Source: DATJLY01 sp963773665
GTDB lineage: Bacteria; Pseudomonadota; Alphaproteobacteria; ATCC43930; CGMCC-115725
Assembly (NCBI GenBank): GCA_963773665.1
Contig: CAVZBZ010000001.1
Coordinates: 124,001 to 188,000 of the forward strand
Direction: 5' to 3'
Length of the DNA stretch: 64,000 bases
How positions within the stretch are numbered: the first letter of the stretch is position 1; the number at the start of each line of letters is the position of its first letter. Below, one piece after another: positions 51,067 through 62,018 of this stretch. A model generated the notes under the pieces. That model was not told the DNA's origin, did no database searches, and was given only the letters and a program-made list of their open reading frames with translations. Both the position numbers and the translations under genes were made by a program.

Positions 51067-52554
51067 ATGACTGAGGGCCAGGGCCGGATCTTCTTCTCGA
51101 ATGCCGGCCGCACGCTTGCGCTCGAGGACGAGCTGCTGTTGACGAGCGTCGGGGTCGATATCGGTTCCTCGACCTCGCATCTCGTGTTCTCGCGCATCGT
51201 GCTCGAGCGGCTCGACAGCCGCTACGTCGTAACCGAGCGCGAGACCGTGCATCGGTCGGACATTCTGCTCACGCCCTACACATCCGCGGACACAATCGAT
51301 GCCGCCGCGCTCGGCGCCTTCATCGAGCAGCAGTACGCGGCGGCCGGCATCTCGCCCGATGCAATCGACACGGGCGCCCTGATCCTGACCGGGGTCGCCG
51401 TACGGCGGCGCAACGCGCGCGCGATCGGCGAGCTGTTCGCACGCCAAGCGGGAAAGCTCGTCGCGGTAAGCGCGGGCGATGGGCTCGAGACGACGATGGC
51501 GGCTTATGGCTCGGGCGCGGTGGCGCGCTCGATCCGCGATGGCTCTCGTGTCCTCAACATCGATCTCGGCGGCGGCACCGCGAAGCTCGCGCTCTGCGTC
51601 CAGGGTCGCGTCGCGGCAATCACGGCGCTCGATGTCGGCGCCCGTCTCGTAGCATTCGACGAGCACGGCCGCATCGTACGAATCGAAGACGCGGGACAAC
51701 GCTTTGCCGCCGAGCTTGGCCTCGCACTCCGTCTCGGCGAGCCGCTCGGCGAGGACGCGGCGCGGGCGCTGGCCGAGCGCATGGTCGATGCCGTCTTCAT
51801 GGCGATGGAGGGGAAGGCGCCGGTCGTGGGCGGCGCCAAGCTGATGCGTCTCGATCCGCTCGAAATTGAGGGCGGCTTCGATGCGATCAGCTTTTCGGGC
51901 GGGGTGGCCGAGTACATCTATGGCGCGAGCGCTCAAGGCCACGGCGATTTGGGGCCGTTGCTTGCGGCGGCGATCCGGGCCCGCATGACCGAACGCGCCC
52001 TGCCGCTTGCGGCGCCGGCCGAGCGCATCCGCGCCACCGTGATCGGCGCCGCGCAATACACGGTGCAGGTGAGCGGAAGCACGATCTATGTCTCGCCGCT
52101 CGAGGCGCTGCCGCTGCGAAACCTGCCGGTGGCGACCCCGGACCTGCCGCTTGATCGCGACGAGCTCGATGCCAAGCGGATCGCAACCTCGATCCGGGCC
52201 GTGTTGCGCCGTCTCGACCTCGCTTCGGGCGAGGGACCGGTAGCGCTTTTTGTCCCGTGGCGCGGCGCCGCCAGCTTCGACCGGCTCGACGCGTTCTGCC
52301 GCGGGGTCGCCGAGGCGCTGGGGCCGACGCTTGCGCAGGGCTATCCGCTGGTGCTGGCCGGCGATGGCGACGTCGGCGGCTTGATCGGCATCCATTGCCG
52401 CGAAGAGCTCGGCCTCGAATGCGCGATCGTCTCGATCGACGGCCTCGAACTCAAGGAATTCGATTATATCGACATCGGCGCGATGCTCGACACATCCGGC
52501 GCCGTGCCGGTCGTCATAAAATCTCTGATCTTCCCGGCAAGCTCCGCCGGTTGA
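51067..52554 (+). CDS. EutA-like ethanolamine ammonia-lyase reactivating protein
   Basis: 495 aa, ASKHA-type fold. VGVDIGSSTSHLVFSRIVLE is the phosphate-1 loop, RVLNIDLGGGTAKLAL the phosphate-2 motif, and FSGGVAEYIYG the adenosine region. In EutA these bind ATP to reload cobalamin into EutBC. No eutB, eutC or cobalamin genes lie in this window, so its partner is unknown. It lies between the double cupin and the DapA-like gene with short spacing, forming one operon. Confidence 0.88.
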   Translation: MTEGQGRIFFSNAGRTLALEDELLLTSVGVDIGSSTSHLVFSRIVLERLDSRYVVTERETVHRSDILLTPYTSADTIDAAALGAFIEQQYAAAGISPDAIDTGALILTGVAVRRRNARAIGELFARQAGKLVAVSAGDGLETTMAAYGSGAVARSIRDGSRVLNIDLGGGTAKLALCVQGRVAAITALDVGARLVAFDEHGRIVRIEDAGQRFAAELGLALRLGEPLGEDAARALAERMVDAVFMAMEGKAPVVGGAKLMRLDPLEIEGGFDAISFSGGVAEYIYGASAQGHGDLGPLLAAAIRARMTERALPLAAPAERIRATVIGAAQYTVQVSGSTIYVSPLEALPLRNLPVATPDLPLDRDELDAKRIATSIRAVLRRLDLASGEGPVALFVPWRGAASFDRLDAFCRGVAEALGPTLAQGYPLVLAGDGDVGGLIGIHCREELGLECAIVSIDGLELKEFDYIDIGAMLDTSGAVPVVIKSLIFPASSAG

Positions 52555-52605
52555 CTTTGCGCGCCGGCCCATCGAGCATCGGGGCCACGTCCAGGAGGGA
52601 AAGCG

Positions 52606-53517
52606 ATGGAAAAGCCGGGACTGATCGTCGCGCCGCTTACGCCGTTCACGAGCGATCTCGCGGTGGACGAGCGGGCCCTTGGGCGCGAAATCGACTACTG
52701 CATCGATGACTGCGACGCGACCATGATCGTCGCCGCGGGCGTCGAGGCGCAGGAATACACGTATTTGTCGCTCGAGGCCCGAAAGGACCTGGTGCGGCGC
52801 ACGATCGAGCTCGTCGGCGGCCGGCGGCCGGTGATGGTCGGCATCTCGCATCCCTCGTTTCGCACGGCCATCGAGCTTGCGCATTTCGCCGAGCGCGAAG
52901 GCGCCGCGGCGGTGCAGATGCTGGCGCCGTTGCGCGCGCATGGCGGGCCGCCGACCGAGAGCGACCTTGTCGCCTATTTCGAGGCCGTGGGGCGCGAGAC
53001 TGCGCTGCCGATGACGCTCTATCTCAATCCCGGTCCGGGCGCCGAAGTCTCCATCCCGGCGACGATCGCGCTCGCCCGGCTCGAGAACGTGCGATACGTC
53101 AAGGAAAGCTCGCGCGATCTCGCCCGCGTCTCGCGCCTCATTGTCGAGATCGACCACGCGGGCCACGCGAAATACTTCACGACCGTGCAGATGCTGCTCA
53201 GCACGATCCAGCTTGGCGGCGCGGGCGCCACCATGCCGCCGCCCGCCGCCGAGATCGCGCGCCATGTGATCGACGCCTATGTCGCGGGCGACCACGCGCG
53301 GGCGGCCGAATGCCAGCTTCAGTTCGCGCTCTTCCCGGCGCGCTGGATGCATCGCGGGCTGACGCCGACCATGAAGGCGGCCATGCGGCTCATCGGCATG
53401 CCGGTCGGCGATCCCTATCCGCCTTACGCCGCGCTCGACCCGGCCGAGGTGAAGGCGCTTGCCGCCTGTCTCGAGACCACGCTTTTGGCACAGCGCCTGC
53501 GCGTCGGCGCGGCGTGA
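52606..53517 (+). CDS. Dihydrodipicolinate synthase/N-acetylneuraminate lyase family aldolase
   Basis: 303 aa TIM-barrel. GLIVAPLTPFTSDLAVDERA at the start, LPMTLYLNPGPGAEVS with the usual Tyr, and the Schiff-base Lys in VRYVKESSRDLARVS. The Gly-rich GxxGE motif of true DapA is altered (ATMIVAAGVEAQEYTYLS), so lysine synthesis is unlikely; a pyruvate-dependent aldolase or hydratase of ring-cleavage products fits better. GGAGGGA precedes the ATG. Confidence 0.9.
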   Translation: MEKPGLIVAPLTPFTSDLAVDERALGREIDYCIDDCDATMIVAAGVEAQEYTYLSLEARKDLVRRTIELVGGRRPVMVGISHPSFRTAIELAHFAEREGAAAVQMLAPLRAHGGPPTESDLVAYFEAVGRETALPMTLYLNPGPGAEVSIPATIALARLENVRYVKESSRDLARVSRLIVEIDHAGHAKYFTTVQMLLSTIQLGGAGATMPPPAAEIARHVIDAYVAGDHARAAECQLQFALFPARWMHRGLTPTMKAAMRLIGMPVGDPYPPYAALDPAEVKALAACLETTLLAQRLRVGAA

Positions 53518-53712
53518 GACGGTTGTCGCCCGACTTTATTTCTGCTGCGAAATTCCAGGGAACACCCAGTTCGGACGCGGCGCGAGCCGCCGCCAAAAAT
53601 CATCCATTATCGTGATGATTTGCAAACTGTGCCGGCCGCACCTGCGGCAGGAGTGGCGATGGCCGGGGCCAACGCGCCAACCGGAATGGCTTGTTTCACA
53701 ATGCGAAAGATC

Positions 53713-53741
53713 GTACGCAAATTGCTAGCATATTTGCGTAC
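53713..53741. repeat. Perfect inverted repeat at the end of the toxin remnant
   Basis: GTACGCAAAT (53713-53722), 9-base spacer, ATTTGCGTAC (53732-53741). It spans the toxin stop codon and carries the same ATTTGCG unit as the antitoxin operator repeats at 54353-54388. Confidence 0.7.
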
Positions 53742-54039
53742 TGAGATCAAGCGGGGTCTTCGTAAGATTCATGACATACATCATCCGCATCACTCGCGCG
53801 AAGCGACGCGGCGCTTTGCCGGCTTGGTGGCAAGCGACAAAGGCTTCGAGTACCCGATTGAAGAGGCGCGGGGGCAGGAAGCCGTAGTCGTAGCGGTCGC
53901 TGTGCGGGAGTTTGTGCAAGTCATAGCCGGGCCAGAGAAACTCGTTGCCCTCGGCGACGACGATCCATGAGCTGTCATCGTCGAGGCCGAGATGCCGTTT
54001 GACCGGCAGGGGTATCTCGACGGCCGAGGCTGGATCGGC
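53725..54039 (-). pseudogene. PemK-like toxin remnant lacking its N-terminal part
   Basis: In one minus frame the sequence reads ADPASAVEIPLPVKRHLGLD, then SSWIVVAEGNEFLWPGYDLH and DYGFLPPRLFNRVLEAFVAC, the C-terminal half of PemK-type growth inhibitors. The N-terminal 60-70 residues, with the ligand loop, are absent; the frame runs directly into the antitoxin gene. A good ATG with GGAG exists at 54042 but in the wrong frame. A deletion, with or without a frameshift, has probably removed toxicity. Confidence 0.68.
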
Positions 54040-54050
54040 ATGCAGCTCCG

Positions 54051-54326
54051 CTATTTTGGATCGAGCATCGTATCGAGATGCGCGTGCCGGGCGTCCATGC
54101 GGGACGCGCGGATGGCTCTGACCCTTTCCTCAGGCAGCTCGGCGGTGGCGAAGCTGCGGCGGCTTTCCCGGAAGCGCCTGAACTCCTCATATTCGTCCGC
54201 CCCGACGAAGTAGCCGGTGATCTGGCCGTGGCTCGACACGGCGACGGCCTCGCGTTGGGCGCGCATCCGGTAATGGCCGAAATTGCGGGTGAACTTGGAA
54301 GCCGGGACGGTCTTGGGTGTATCCAT
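54051..54326 (-). CDS. Phd/YefM-like antitoxin
   Basis: 91 aa. TPKTVPASKFTRNFGHYRMR, AQREAVAVSSHGQITGYFVG and ADEYEEFRRFRESR match prevent-host-death type antitoxins: an N-terminal DNA-binding dimer domain and a C-terminal toxin-binding helix. AGAGAGG precedes the ATG. Direct repeats lie across its promoter, fitting autorepression. Its cognate toxin just downstream is truncated. Confidence 0.82.
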   Translation of the reverse strand: MDTPKTVPASKFTRNFGHYRMRAQREAVAVSSHGQITGYFVGADEYEEFRRFRESRRSFATAELPEERVRAIRASRMDARHAHLDTMLDPK

Positions 54327-54347
54327 GGGCCTCTCTCTTTCCCTTCT

Positions 54348-54388
54348 AATATACGCAACTCACGCAAATTATGCAAGTCGCGCAAATT
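54348..54388 (-). promoter_or_regulatory. Antitoxin promoter with two 18-bp direct repeats
   Basis: Minus-strand TTGCAT (54371-54376), 17 bases, TATATT (54348-54353). Two 18-base repeats (54353-54370 and 54371-54388) sharing AATTTGCG and TTGC units cover the promoter and probably bind the antitoxin. Confidence 0.65.
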
Positions 54389-54460
54389 GCGCTGTGCGCA
54401 ACTCCGGCATAATCGCCTCGAGTGTGAGCCTTGCGCGGCGCTTGAGGACATGTCGTCCGC

Positions 54461-56740
<2,280 letters not shown>

Positions 56741-56759
56741 GTTTCCCTCCCTCGATTAT

Positions 56760-57755
56760 TCAGATTTTGGAAATCTCCAAAGTCGGCCGCGCGAAAAGCT
56801 CCTCGGCCGTGAGAAGGCGCTTCACCAGCCCCTGCTCGTGCGCATAGCGCGCCAGCGTCTCGATCTCCTTTCTGTTCTCGGCGACACCGTAGCGCCAGAA
56901 ATCCTCGCCCATGAGCGCCATGGTCTCGAGCGCCTCGGCCTCGACCCAGGGCAGCGTCACGCGCAGCGCATTGATGTCCCGCACCTCCCACAGCGCCAAC
57001 GCCTTCGCCGCGGCGAAGGCCTTGTAAAGGCTCGTCGGAAGCCACGGATGGCGCTCCACCAGCGCCTTCTTCACGCCGACCAGATGCATGATCGGAAAGA
57101 GCCCGGTCTTCTTGTAGTAGGCTTTCTCGACCGCACGATAATCGGGAAAGAGGCGGCCGACGCCCGGCGCGCCCTTGAGGAAGCATGAGGGCGCCCGCGC
57201 GCTGAACATCGCGTCGATCTCGCCCGACGCCAGCATCCCCGCAAGCGTCTTGTCGGAAGGGATCGGCTTCAGATCGAGGCCCGGGATGGGAGCGAGCGGC
57301 GTGCGCTCGTCGCGGCCCGGCTCCTCGATCCCGCCGGAGCGCCAGCTTATGTCGGTGGGCTTCACGCCGTATTCGTCCTGGAGGATGCCGCGCATCCAGA
57401 CGACGGCGGTGATCTGGTATTCCGGCAGGCCGATCGTCCTGCCCTTCAAATCCTGCGGCGTGCGGATGCCGCGATCGGTGCGGATGTAGATGCCGGAATG
57501 GCGGAAGACGCGCGAGACGAAGGCGGGAATGCCGATATAGTCGCTCTGGCCGCTGTCGGTGATGCGGAGATACGAGCTGAAGGACAGCTCGCACACGTCG
57601 AACTCCTGATAGCGGAAGGCGCGGAAGAAAACTTCCTCCGGCTCGAGCGGGATGTAAGTTACATCGCAGCCTTCGACCGGCACGCGCCCGTCCTTGATGG
57701 CGCGCGTGCGGTCATAGTCGCCGCAGGCAATGGTGATCGGGATCGCGACGGTCAT
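56760..57755 (-). CDS. 4,5-dihydroxyphthalate decarboxylase-like protein
   Basis: 331 aa. PITIACGDYDRTRAIKDGRV, PVEGCDVTYIPLEPEEVFFR and FDVCELSFSSYLR match the Pht5/4,5-dihydroxyphthalate decarboxylase family, which shares a periplasmic-binding-protein fold with NMT1. No signal peptide, so it is cytosolic. Its ATG overlaps the dioxygenase stop by four bases. In phthalate pathways the product is protocatechuate, which the neighbouring LigB-LigA enzyme could cleave; other substrates are possible. Confidence 0.86.
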   Translation of the reverse strand: MTVAIPITIACGDYDRTRAIKDGRVPVEGCDVTYIPLEPEEVFFRAFRYQEFDVCELSFSSYLRITDSGQSDYIGIPAFVSRVFRHSGIYIRTDRGIRTPQDLKGRTIGLPEYQITAVVWMRGILQDEYGVKPTDISWRSGGIEEPGRDERTPLAPIPGLDLKPIPSDKTLAGMLASGEIDAMFSARAPSCFLKGAPGVGRLFPDYRAVEKAYYKKTGLFPIMHLVGVKKALVERHPWLPTSLYKAFAAAKALALWEVRDINALRVTLPWVEAEALETMALMGEDFWRYGVAENRKEIETLARYAHEQGLVKRLLTAEELFARPTLEISKI

Positions 57756-58810
57756 CGGCCCTTCCTTTCGTGCTCGATCTGCATCCGGGCGAGGAAGAAC
57801 ACGAGCGGATGGATGCCGAGCGCGAGCATTCGTGTCTGGTCGAGCGCAGCCAATGCCCGCTCCTCGTCGGGCGAAAGACCGGCGGATTTCGCGTAAGCCG
57901 CCGGATCGCGGAGATAGCGTGCGCGCTCGCCCTCGTCGTTGGCGAGCCGGTAGAGCGCAGCGGTGAGCGGCAGGCGTTCGGCATGGATCGGCGGATAGTG
58001 CAGCGGCTCGGCGCTCTCGGCCTTGGCGCCGCCGAAGGCCAGCATGGCATAGGTGTGATGCCAGCTCGGCTCGAACGCGCTGGCATCGGGCGTGCGCTCG
58101 CCGAGGAGGCCCGCCGCGATCGCCCACGAGCGCAGCTCGACATTGCCCATATCGTCGAGATGGCGCTCCTCGAGCGACAGCAGCCGGCGCAGATTGCCGG
58201 TCTTGAGAATTTCGAACAGGCTGCGGTCGAATTCCACTTCGGGCTCGCTGTAGCGGTCGGTGCCCGGGAAATGCGACATGCCGCCGCTCGCCACCACCAC
58301 CGCGCCGAGCCCCGCGGCGGATAGTCCGCGCGCCAGCGCCTGGCCGAACGCGAAGCAGCGCAGCATCGAGGGTTGCGGCGGCACATAGGAATTGACGTAG
58401 AGCGGCACGATCGGCGCCTCGACGCCCAAAAAGGTCAAGGGAATGCCGAAGGCGTAATCGATCCCGGCCGTGTTGGTGAAGGCGGGATCGAACCCCTCGT
58501 CCTGCATGTGGCGCATGAGAAGCATGGCGGCGTCGCTTGCAATGCGAAAGCAGAACTCGCGGCCGACGAACGATCCCTTCGCCTCGGCGCCCAAATGGAA
58601 GCAGAACGGCGGTGTGCAGTGCAGCAAGAACTGGTTCGCGTGGTCGTTGGCGATGACGATCCAGACATCCGGGCGCAGCGCCTTCAGCCGCGCGCCGACC
58701 TTGCCCATGGCAAGCCGCACGCGCTCGACCGTCGCCTTGTCCTCGGTATCGGGCAGCGAGAAGAACTGCGGCGCATGCGGTACGAGCGCGCCGCCCAAAA
58801 CCCCACTCAT
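57752..58810 (-). CDS. Extradiol dioxygenase with fused LigB and LigA domains
   Basis: 352 aa. The N-terminal LigB-like domain (about 1-270) has GGALVPHAPQFFSLPD (first His ligand), VIANDHANQF (second) and SGGMSHFPGTDRY. The C-terminal 65 residues (ERARYLRDPAAYAKSAGLSP, then EERALAALDQTRMLALGI) match LigA-type alpha subunits. In LigAB these are separate chains; the fusion is known in gallate and some other class III enzymes. Probable meta cleavage of a protocatechuate-like compound. Confidence 0.9.
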   Translation of the reverse strand: MSGVLGGALVPHAPQFFSLPDTEDKATVERVRLAMGKVGARLKALRPDVWIVIANDHANQFLLHCTPPFCFHLGAEAKGSFVGREFCFRIASDAAMLLMRHMQDEGFDPAFTNTAGIDYAFGIPLTFLGVEAPIVPLYVNSYVPPQPSMLRCFAFGQALARGLSAAGLGAVVVASGGMSHFPGTDRYSEPEVEFDRSLFEILKTGNLRRLLSLEERHLDDMGNVELRSWAIAAGLLGERTPDASAFEPSWHHTYAMLAFGGAKAESAEPLHYPPIHAERLPLTAALYRLANDEGERARYLRDPAAYAKSAGLSPDEERALAALDQTRMLALGIHPLVFFLARMQIEHERKGR

Positions 58811-58823
58811 CCTGCTCCTCCCA

Positions 58824-59318
58824 CTAGACCGGCATCACCAGCGCATTGTCGATGAGGAGCGTATCGTAGACACAATGGCGCTCGCGCAAAAGGAGGCGCT
58901 GGCCTGCGCGCACGAAGCGGTCGGAATAGCGCCCGGCCTGATGGATCGCGGTGCGCTCGTCGACGAGCGTCTGCAGCACGAGATAATTGGCGGCGGCAGC
59001 GATGACGCCGTCCTCGATGCCGAGGATGCGGATGTTGGTCACGTAATGAAGCAGATAGCGCGGCGCGAACATCTCGGTCTTGGCGAGGGCGAGCGCGCGG
59101 TCCTCGAGCATGGCGCGGCCCTCGCAATAGACGAGACCCACGGGCAGCCCTGCATCCTCGTTCTCGCGGGCGGTGATGCGATAGAGCGCGTCCTCGGTGA
59201 AGAAGCGCGGCCAGTCCGCGATGCGGCCCTCGTCGAGCGCGGCGCAGTAGGCCGCGTGAAATGCCTCGACCTCCAGGCGCAGGAGCAGCGTTTCGGCAGA
59301 CGCCGGAGCGCCGCTCAC
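58824..59318 (-). CDS. Ring-hydroxylating dioxygenase small (beta) subunit
   Basis: 164 aa, NTF2-like fold. LRLEVEAFHAAYCAALDEGR, WPRFFTEDALYRITARENED and LHYVTNIRILGIEDG are typical of NagH/AndAd-type beta subunits. ATGA overlap with the alpha subunit gene upstream. Structural role in an alpha3beta3 oxygenase. Confidence 0.93.
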   Translation of the reverse strand: MSGAPASAETLLLRLEVEAFHAAYCAALDEGRIADWPRFFTEDALYRITARENEDAGLPVGLVYCEGRAMLEDRALALAKTEMFAPRYLLHYVTNIRILGIEDGVIAAAANYLVLQTLVDERTAIHQAGRYSDRFVRAGQRLLLRERHCVYDTLLIDNALVMPV

Positions 59319-60547
59319 AATTCCATGACCTCGCGCCAGTGCCGGTAGAGCGAGCGGATCGCCGCTTCGGTTATGAGTTTCCGCGAGGTCCCCTCCTCGT
59401 CGCCGCCAAGCTCGACGATGGCGTTGCCCGCGCGCGAGCTCCGCACCCCGTCCTGCACGAATTTCATCGCCTCGTTGTCCTCGAGGCCGAGGAAGCCCGC
59501 GGGGCCCATGAGATTGCCCTGGCGCAGGCGGTGGCGCGTCATCTCGTCGCTGTCGCCCTCATAGCCGAACATGGTCCAGATCATGAGGAACTCGTGCGGT
59601 CCCTTGGGCACGATCTGCCGCGTGCCCAGCGTATTGAGCTCGCGCTGCACCACCATGTTGGGCCAGATCGTCTGCATCGTCACCGACCAGGGCGAATCGA
59701 ACTCGCGCACGTAGTCGAGTATGCGCGGGTCGGCGAGCTTCATGCCGTCGTGATAGGCGCGCATTTCGCGCCGGCTCTCGGCATCGACATCGACCTTGTC
59801 GGGCTTCGCCGAGGCCATCGTGCCATGCCGGCCGGACGGATCGACGATCATCGCCGACTTGTTGCCGGCGACCAGGAGGCCGAACGTCACGAGATAGGAA
59901 TGGAGCAGGGTCGCGTGATACGGGTCCTTCAGGTTCTCGTGATACATCTTCCAGTTCGCGGGCACCGTGTTCCGGTAGTAGCCGAGGATGCGCAGCGGCC
60001 GCCCGTCGAACGTGGCGTCGAAATCGGCGAGGATCTCGGCGCCGAGATAATCCTCGAGCGGCTCCATGTCGGCGGCGAAGCTGGCGAAGACGACGCCGCG
60101 CCGCGTGGTCACGGCAAGCCGGCGCGGCCCGTGCTCCTCGAGCCGGAACGACGCAGGCATGCCGCCCTCGCCCTTGACGCCGCGCCGGAACGGCACGCCG
60201 ATGAGCCTGCCCGCGAGATCGTAGGTCCATTGGTGATAGGGGCAGACGAATTCGCCGACAGTGCCGCGATAGTCGCGGCACAACTCGGCGCCGCGATGGG
60301 CGCAGCGATTCTCGAACACATGGACGGCGCCGTCGCCGCCGCGCGCCACGACGACCGGCGTCGGACCGACGAACGAGCGCTCGAAGTCGCCTTGCTTCGG
60401 GATTTCCGCCTCGAGCGCCACATAGTTCCAGGTGCGCCCGTGGAAGATGCGCGCGACTTCGCGCTCATAGATGGCCGCGCTGGTGTAAACCCAGTCGGGG
60501 ATGCGCGCGAGCCCTTCGGCGGGCCATTGGAATTCCGTTTGCGTCAT
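59315..60547 (-). CDS. Rieske ring-hydroxylating oxygenase alpha subunit, salicylate 5-hydroxylase (NagG)-like
   Basis: 410 aa. Rieske cluster ligands in ENRCAHRGAELCRDYRG and FVCPYHQWTYDLAG. The mononuclear iron motif is NLKDPYHATLLHSY. The N-terminal LARIPDWVYTSAAIYEREVA and GVPFRRGVKGEGGMPASF resemble NagG, the large subunit of salicylate 5-hydroxylase, which makes gentisate. This makes a link with the gentisate-dioxygenase-like gene at the left edge plausible. No ferredoxin or reductase gene adjoins it. Confidence 0.9.
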   Translation of the reverse strand: MTQTEFQWPAEGLARIPDWVYTSAAIYEREVARIFHGRTWNYVALEAEIPKQGDFERSFVGPTPVVVARGGDGAVHVFENRCAHRGAELCRDYRGTVGEFVCPYHQWTYDLAGRLIGVPFRRGVKGEGGMPASFRLEEHGPRRLAVTTRRGVVFASFAADMEPLEDYLGAEILADFDATFDGRPLRILGYYRNTVPANWKMYHENLKDPYHATLLHSYLVTFGLLVAGNKSAMIVDPSGRHGTMASAKPDKVDVDAESRREMRAYHDGMKLADPRILDYVREFDSPWSVTMQTIWPNMVVQRELNTLGTRQIVPKGPHEFLMIWTMFGYEGDSDEMTRHRLRQGNLMGPAGFLGLEDNEAMKFVQDGVRSSRAGNAIVELGGDEEGTSRKLITEAAIRSLYRHWREVMEL

Positions 60548-60562
60548 TGCCGGCGAAGTATA

Positions 60563-61123
60563 TCAGCGCTTGCAGGTCGCGAGAACCTCGTCCCGGTCGA
60601 GCCTGCCGTCGTGATTCAGGTCGAGCGTCGCGAAGTTGCGGCGCGCATAGGCCAGGAAATCGTCGCGCGTGACCCGGTTGCGCAGGCCCACATCGGCGAG
60701 CATCACCGGATCGGCGCGCTCCTCTTCCGGCGGCGGTCCCCGCCCCTCGTCGCGCTCGCGCTGGTCCTGGTCCCGGTCCCGGTCGTCGCGTTGCCGCGCG
60801 GCATTCGCGCGCGCATAGGGAGTGCGGTATTGCGCCAGCACCGAAGGCGTGAGCACGCCGGTTTTCTCGAGGTCCATCGCCGCGAACTGCCGGCTTGCAT
60901 CGGCCAGGAACTCGCGCTCGTCGATCGTGCCGTCATGGTCGGTATCGGCGCGGCCGAGCCAGCGGCCGAGCGCATCGTCGCAGCTCGGATCGTCGAGCGG
61001 ACCGCCGCTCAGCGGTTCGCCGTTGGGGCTGTAGATCGGCCCCAGCCGAACGGGCTTTTCCCCGCCAAGCCAGCTGCACGAGCAAAGCGCGAGGACCGCC
61101 AGCGCGAACGCGGCGCGGCGCAC
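60563..61123 (-). CDS. EF-hand lipoprotein-like protein
   Basis: 186 aa. An N-terminal hydrophobic segment ends ALCSCS, a possible lipobox, so the protein is probably anchored outside the inner membrane. Two canonical calcium loops: DTDHDGTIDEREF and DLNHDGRLDRDEV, separated by a highly charged linker (RQRDDRDRDQDQRERDEG). A third, degenerate hand (DLEKTGVLTPSVL) lies between. Its presence in an aromatic catabolic operon is unexplained. Confidence 0.87.
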   Translation of the reverse strand: MRRAAFALAVLALCSCSWLGGEKPVRLGPIYSPNGEPLSGGPLDDPSCDDALGRWLGRADTDHDGTIDEREFLADASRQFAAMDLEKTGVLTPSVLAQYRTPYARANAARQRDDRDRDQDQRERDEGRGPPPEEERADPVMLADVGLRNRVTRDDFLAYARRNFATLDLNHDGRLDRDEVLATCKR

Positions 61124-61135
61124 GGCACCCTGCCC

Positions 61136-61666
61136 TCACGCCGATTTCAGATGCTCGTCGCGGCGGCTGAACAGCTTTTCATCGGCATAGCCCATCGTGT
61201 CGGGACGGCCGCGGCCGAGCATGACCTGCAAATACGTGGGCTCGAGACTGTCGTTCTGAAACCCGTGGATCACGCCCGGCGGACAGGCGAGACATTCCCA
61301 AGGGCCCAGGCGCCGCGTCAGGCGCCGTCCCGCCTCGTCCTCGATGAAGACGTTGAGGAAGCCCTGAAGGACGAAGAACACCTCTTCGACCTCGTGCGTG
61401 TGCGCCGCGTTGCCCTGGCCCGGCGGCAGAAAGATGATGCTCAAGGTGAAGCCGCGCGCGGGGATGGCGCTCGGATCGTCGTACTTGCCCGATGCACCGG
61501 CACCGATGAAGCGATGCTGCGCGCGGCGATAGCCCTCGGTCTTGGCGTCCTCGAACGCCGCCCAATCGGGCACCTTGTCGCGGAAGCGGCCGATATAGCG
61601 TTCGGCGATCTCTTCGAGCGATAGCTTCGCCACCTCGGGCGGCATTGCATGTCGTGCGACGGCCAT
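61136..61666 (-). CDS. Single-domain cupin protein
   Basis: 176 aa. Helical N-terminus, then SIIFLPPGQGNAAHTHEVEE with metal ligands, VFFVLQGFLNVFIEDEAGR and LGPWECLACPPGVIHGFQND. This is a metal-binding cupin of unknown substrate, likely a small dioxygenase or isomerase of the pathway. The start at 61666 has GGAGGT upstream; the longer start at 61702 is rejected. Confidence 0.85.
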   Translation of the reverse strand: MAVARHAMPPEVAKLSLEEIAERYIGRFRDKVPDWAAFEDAKTEGYRRAQHRFIGAGASGKYDDPSAIPARGFTLSIIFLPPGQGNAAHTHEVEEVFFVLQGFLNVFIEDEAGRRLTRRLGPWECLACPPGVIHGFQNDSLEPTYLQVMLGRGRPDTMGYADEKLFSRRDEHLKSA

Positions 61667-61703
61667 CGGCGACCTCCAGCTTGGATCAGTGCGGTCGGGC
61701 ATT

Positions 61704-62018
61704 CTACAGCCGCTCGTCGGGGGGCGCTATTTCGGTCGCGAGGTCGCGCAGCAGCACCTTGTTCGGCAACGGCTCGAGCCGCATCGCGCGCGGTTCGAGC
61801 CGCGCGGTGCAGGCATACACCACCTTGCCGTCGAGCAGCATCATGCATTCCTTGCAGGCATTGGCATTGATGCAGGAGAAGCGGAAGGCGAGCGTCGGGT
61901 CCTGCTCGACGCGGATGCGGCGCAGCGCGTCGAGCACCGACTGGCCGCGCTCGAACGGCACCTCGAAGCGCTGCCAATCCTTGCCCCGGCGGATCAGCAG
62001 CTCGGCGACGAGACTCAT
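61704..62018 (-). CDS. SdhB-like 2Fe-2S ferredoxin-domain protein
   Basis: 104 aa. A single plant-type 2Fe-2S domain: CINANACKECMMLLDGKVVY and AC, giving C-x4-C-x2-C and a fourth Cys, as in the N-terminal half of succinate dehydrogenase iron-sulfur subunits. The C-terminal 4Fe-4S/3Fe-4S half of SdhB is missing. Overlaps the flavoprotein stop by four bases, so it probably serves as its electron acceptor. Confidence 0.88.
   Translation of the reverse strand: MSLVAELLIRRGKDWQRFEVPFERGQSVLDALRRIRVEQDPTLAFRFSCINANACKECMMLLDGKVVYACTARLEPRAMRLEPLPNKVLLRDLATEIAPPDERL

Noticed and set aside
53790..54041. 83-aa reading with ATG and GGAG directly after the antitoxin gene
   Set aside because: Although the start is well placed, the protein is low-complexity, while a different frame gives a clear PemK-type C-terminus. 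It is taken as the wrong frame of a damaged toxin.
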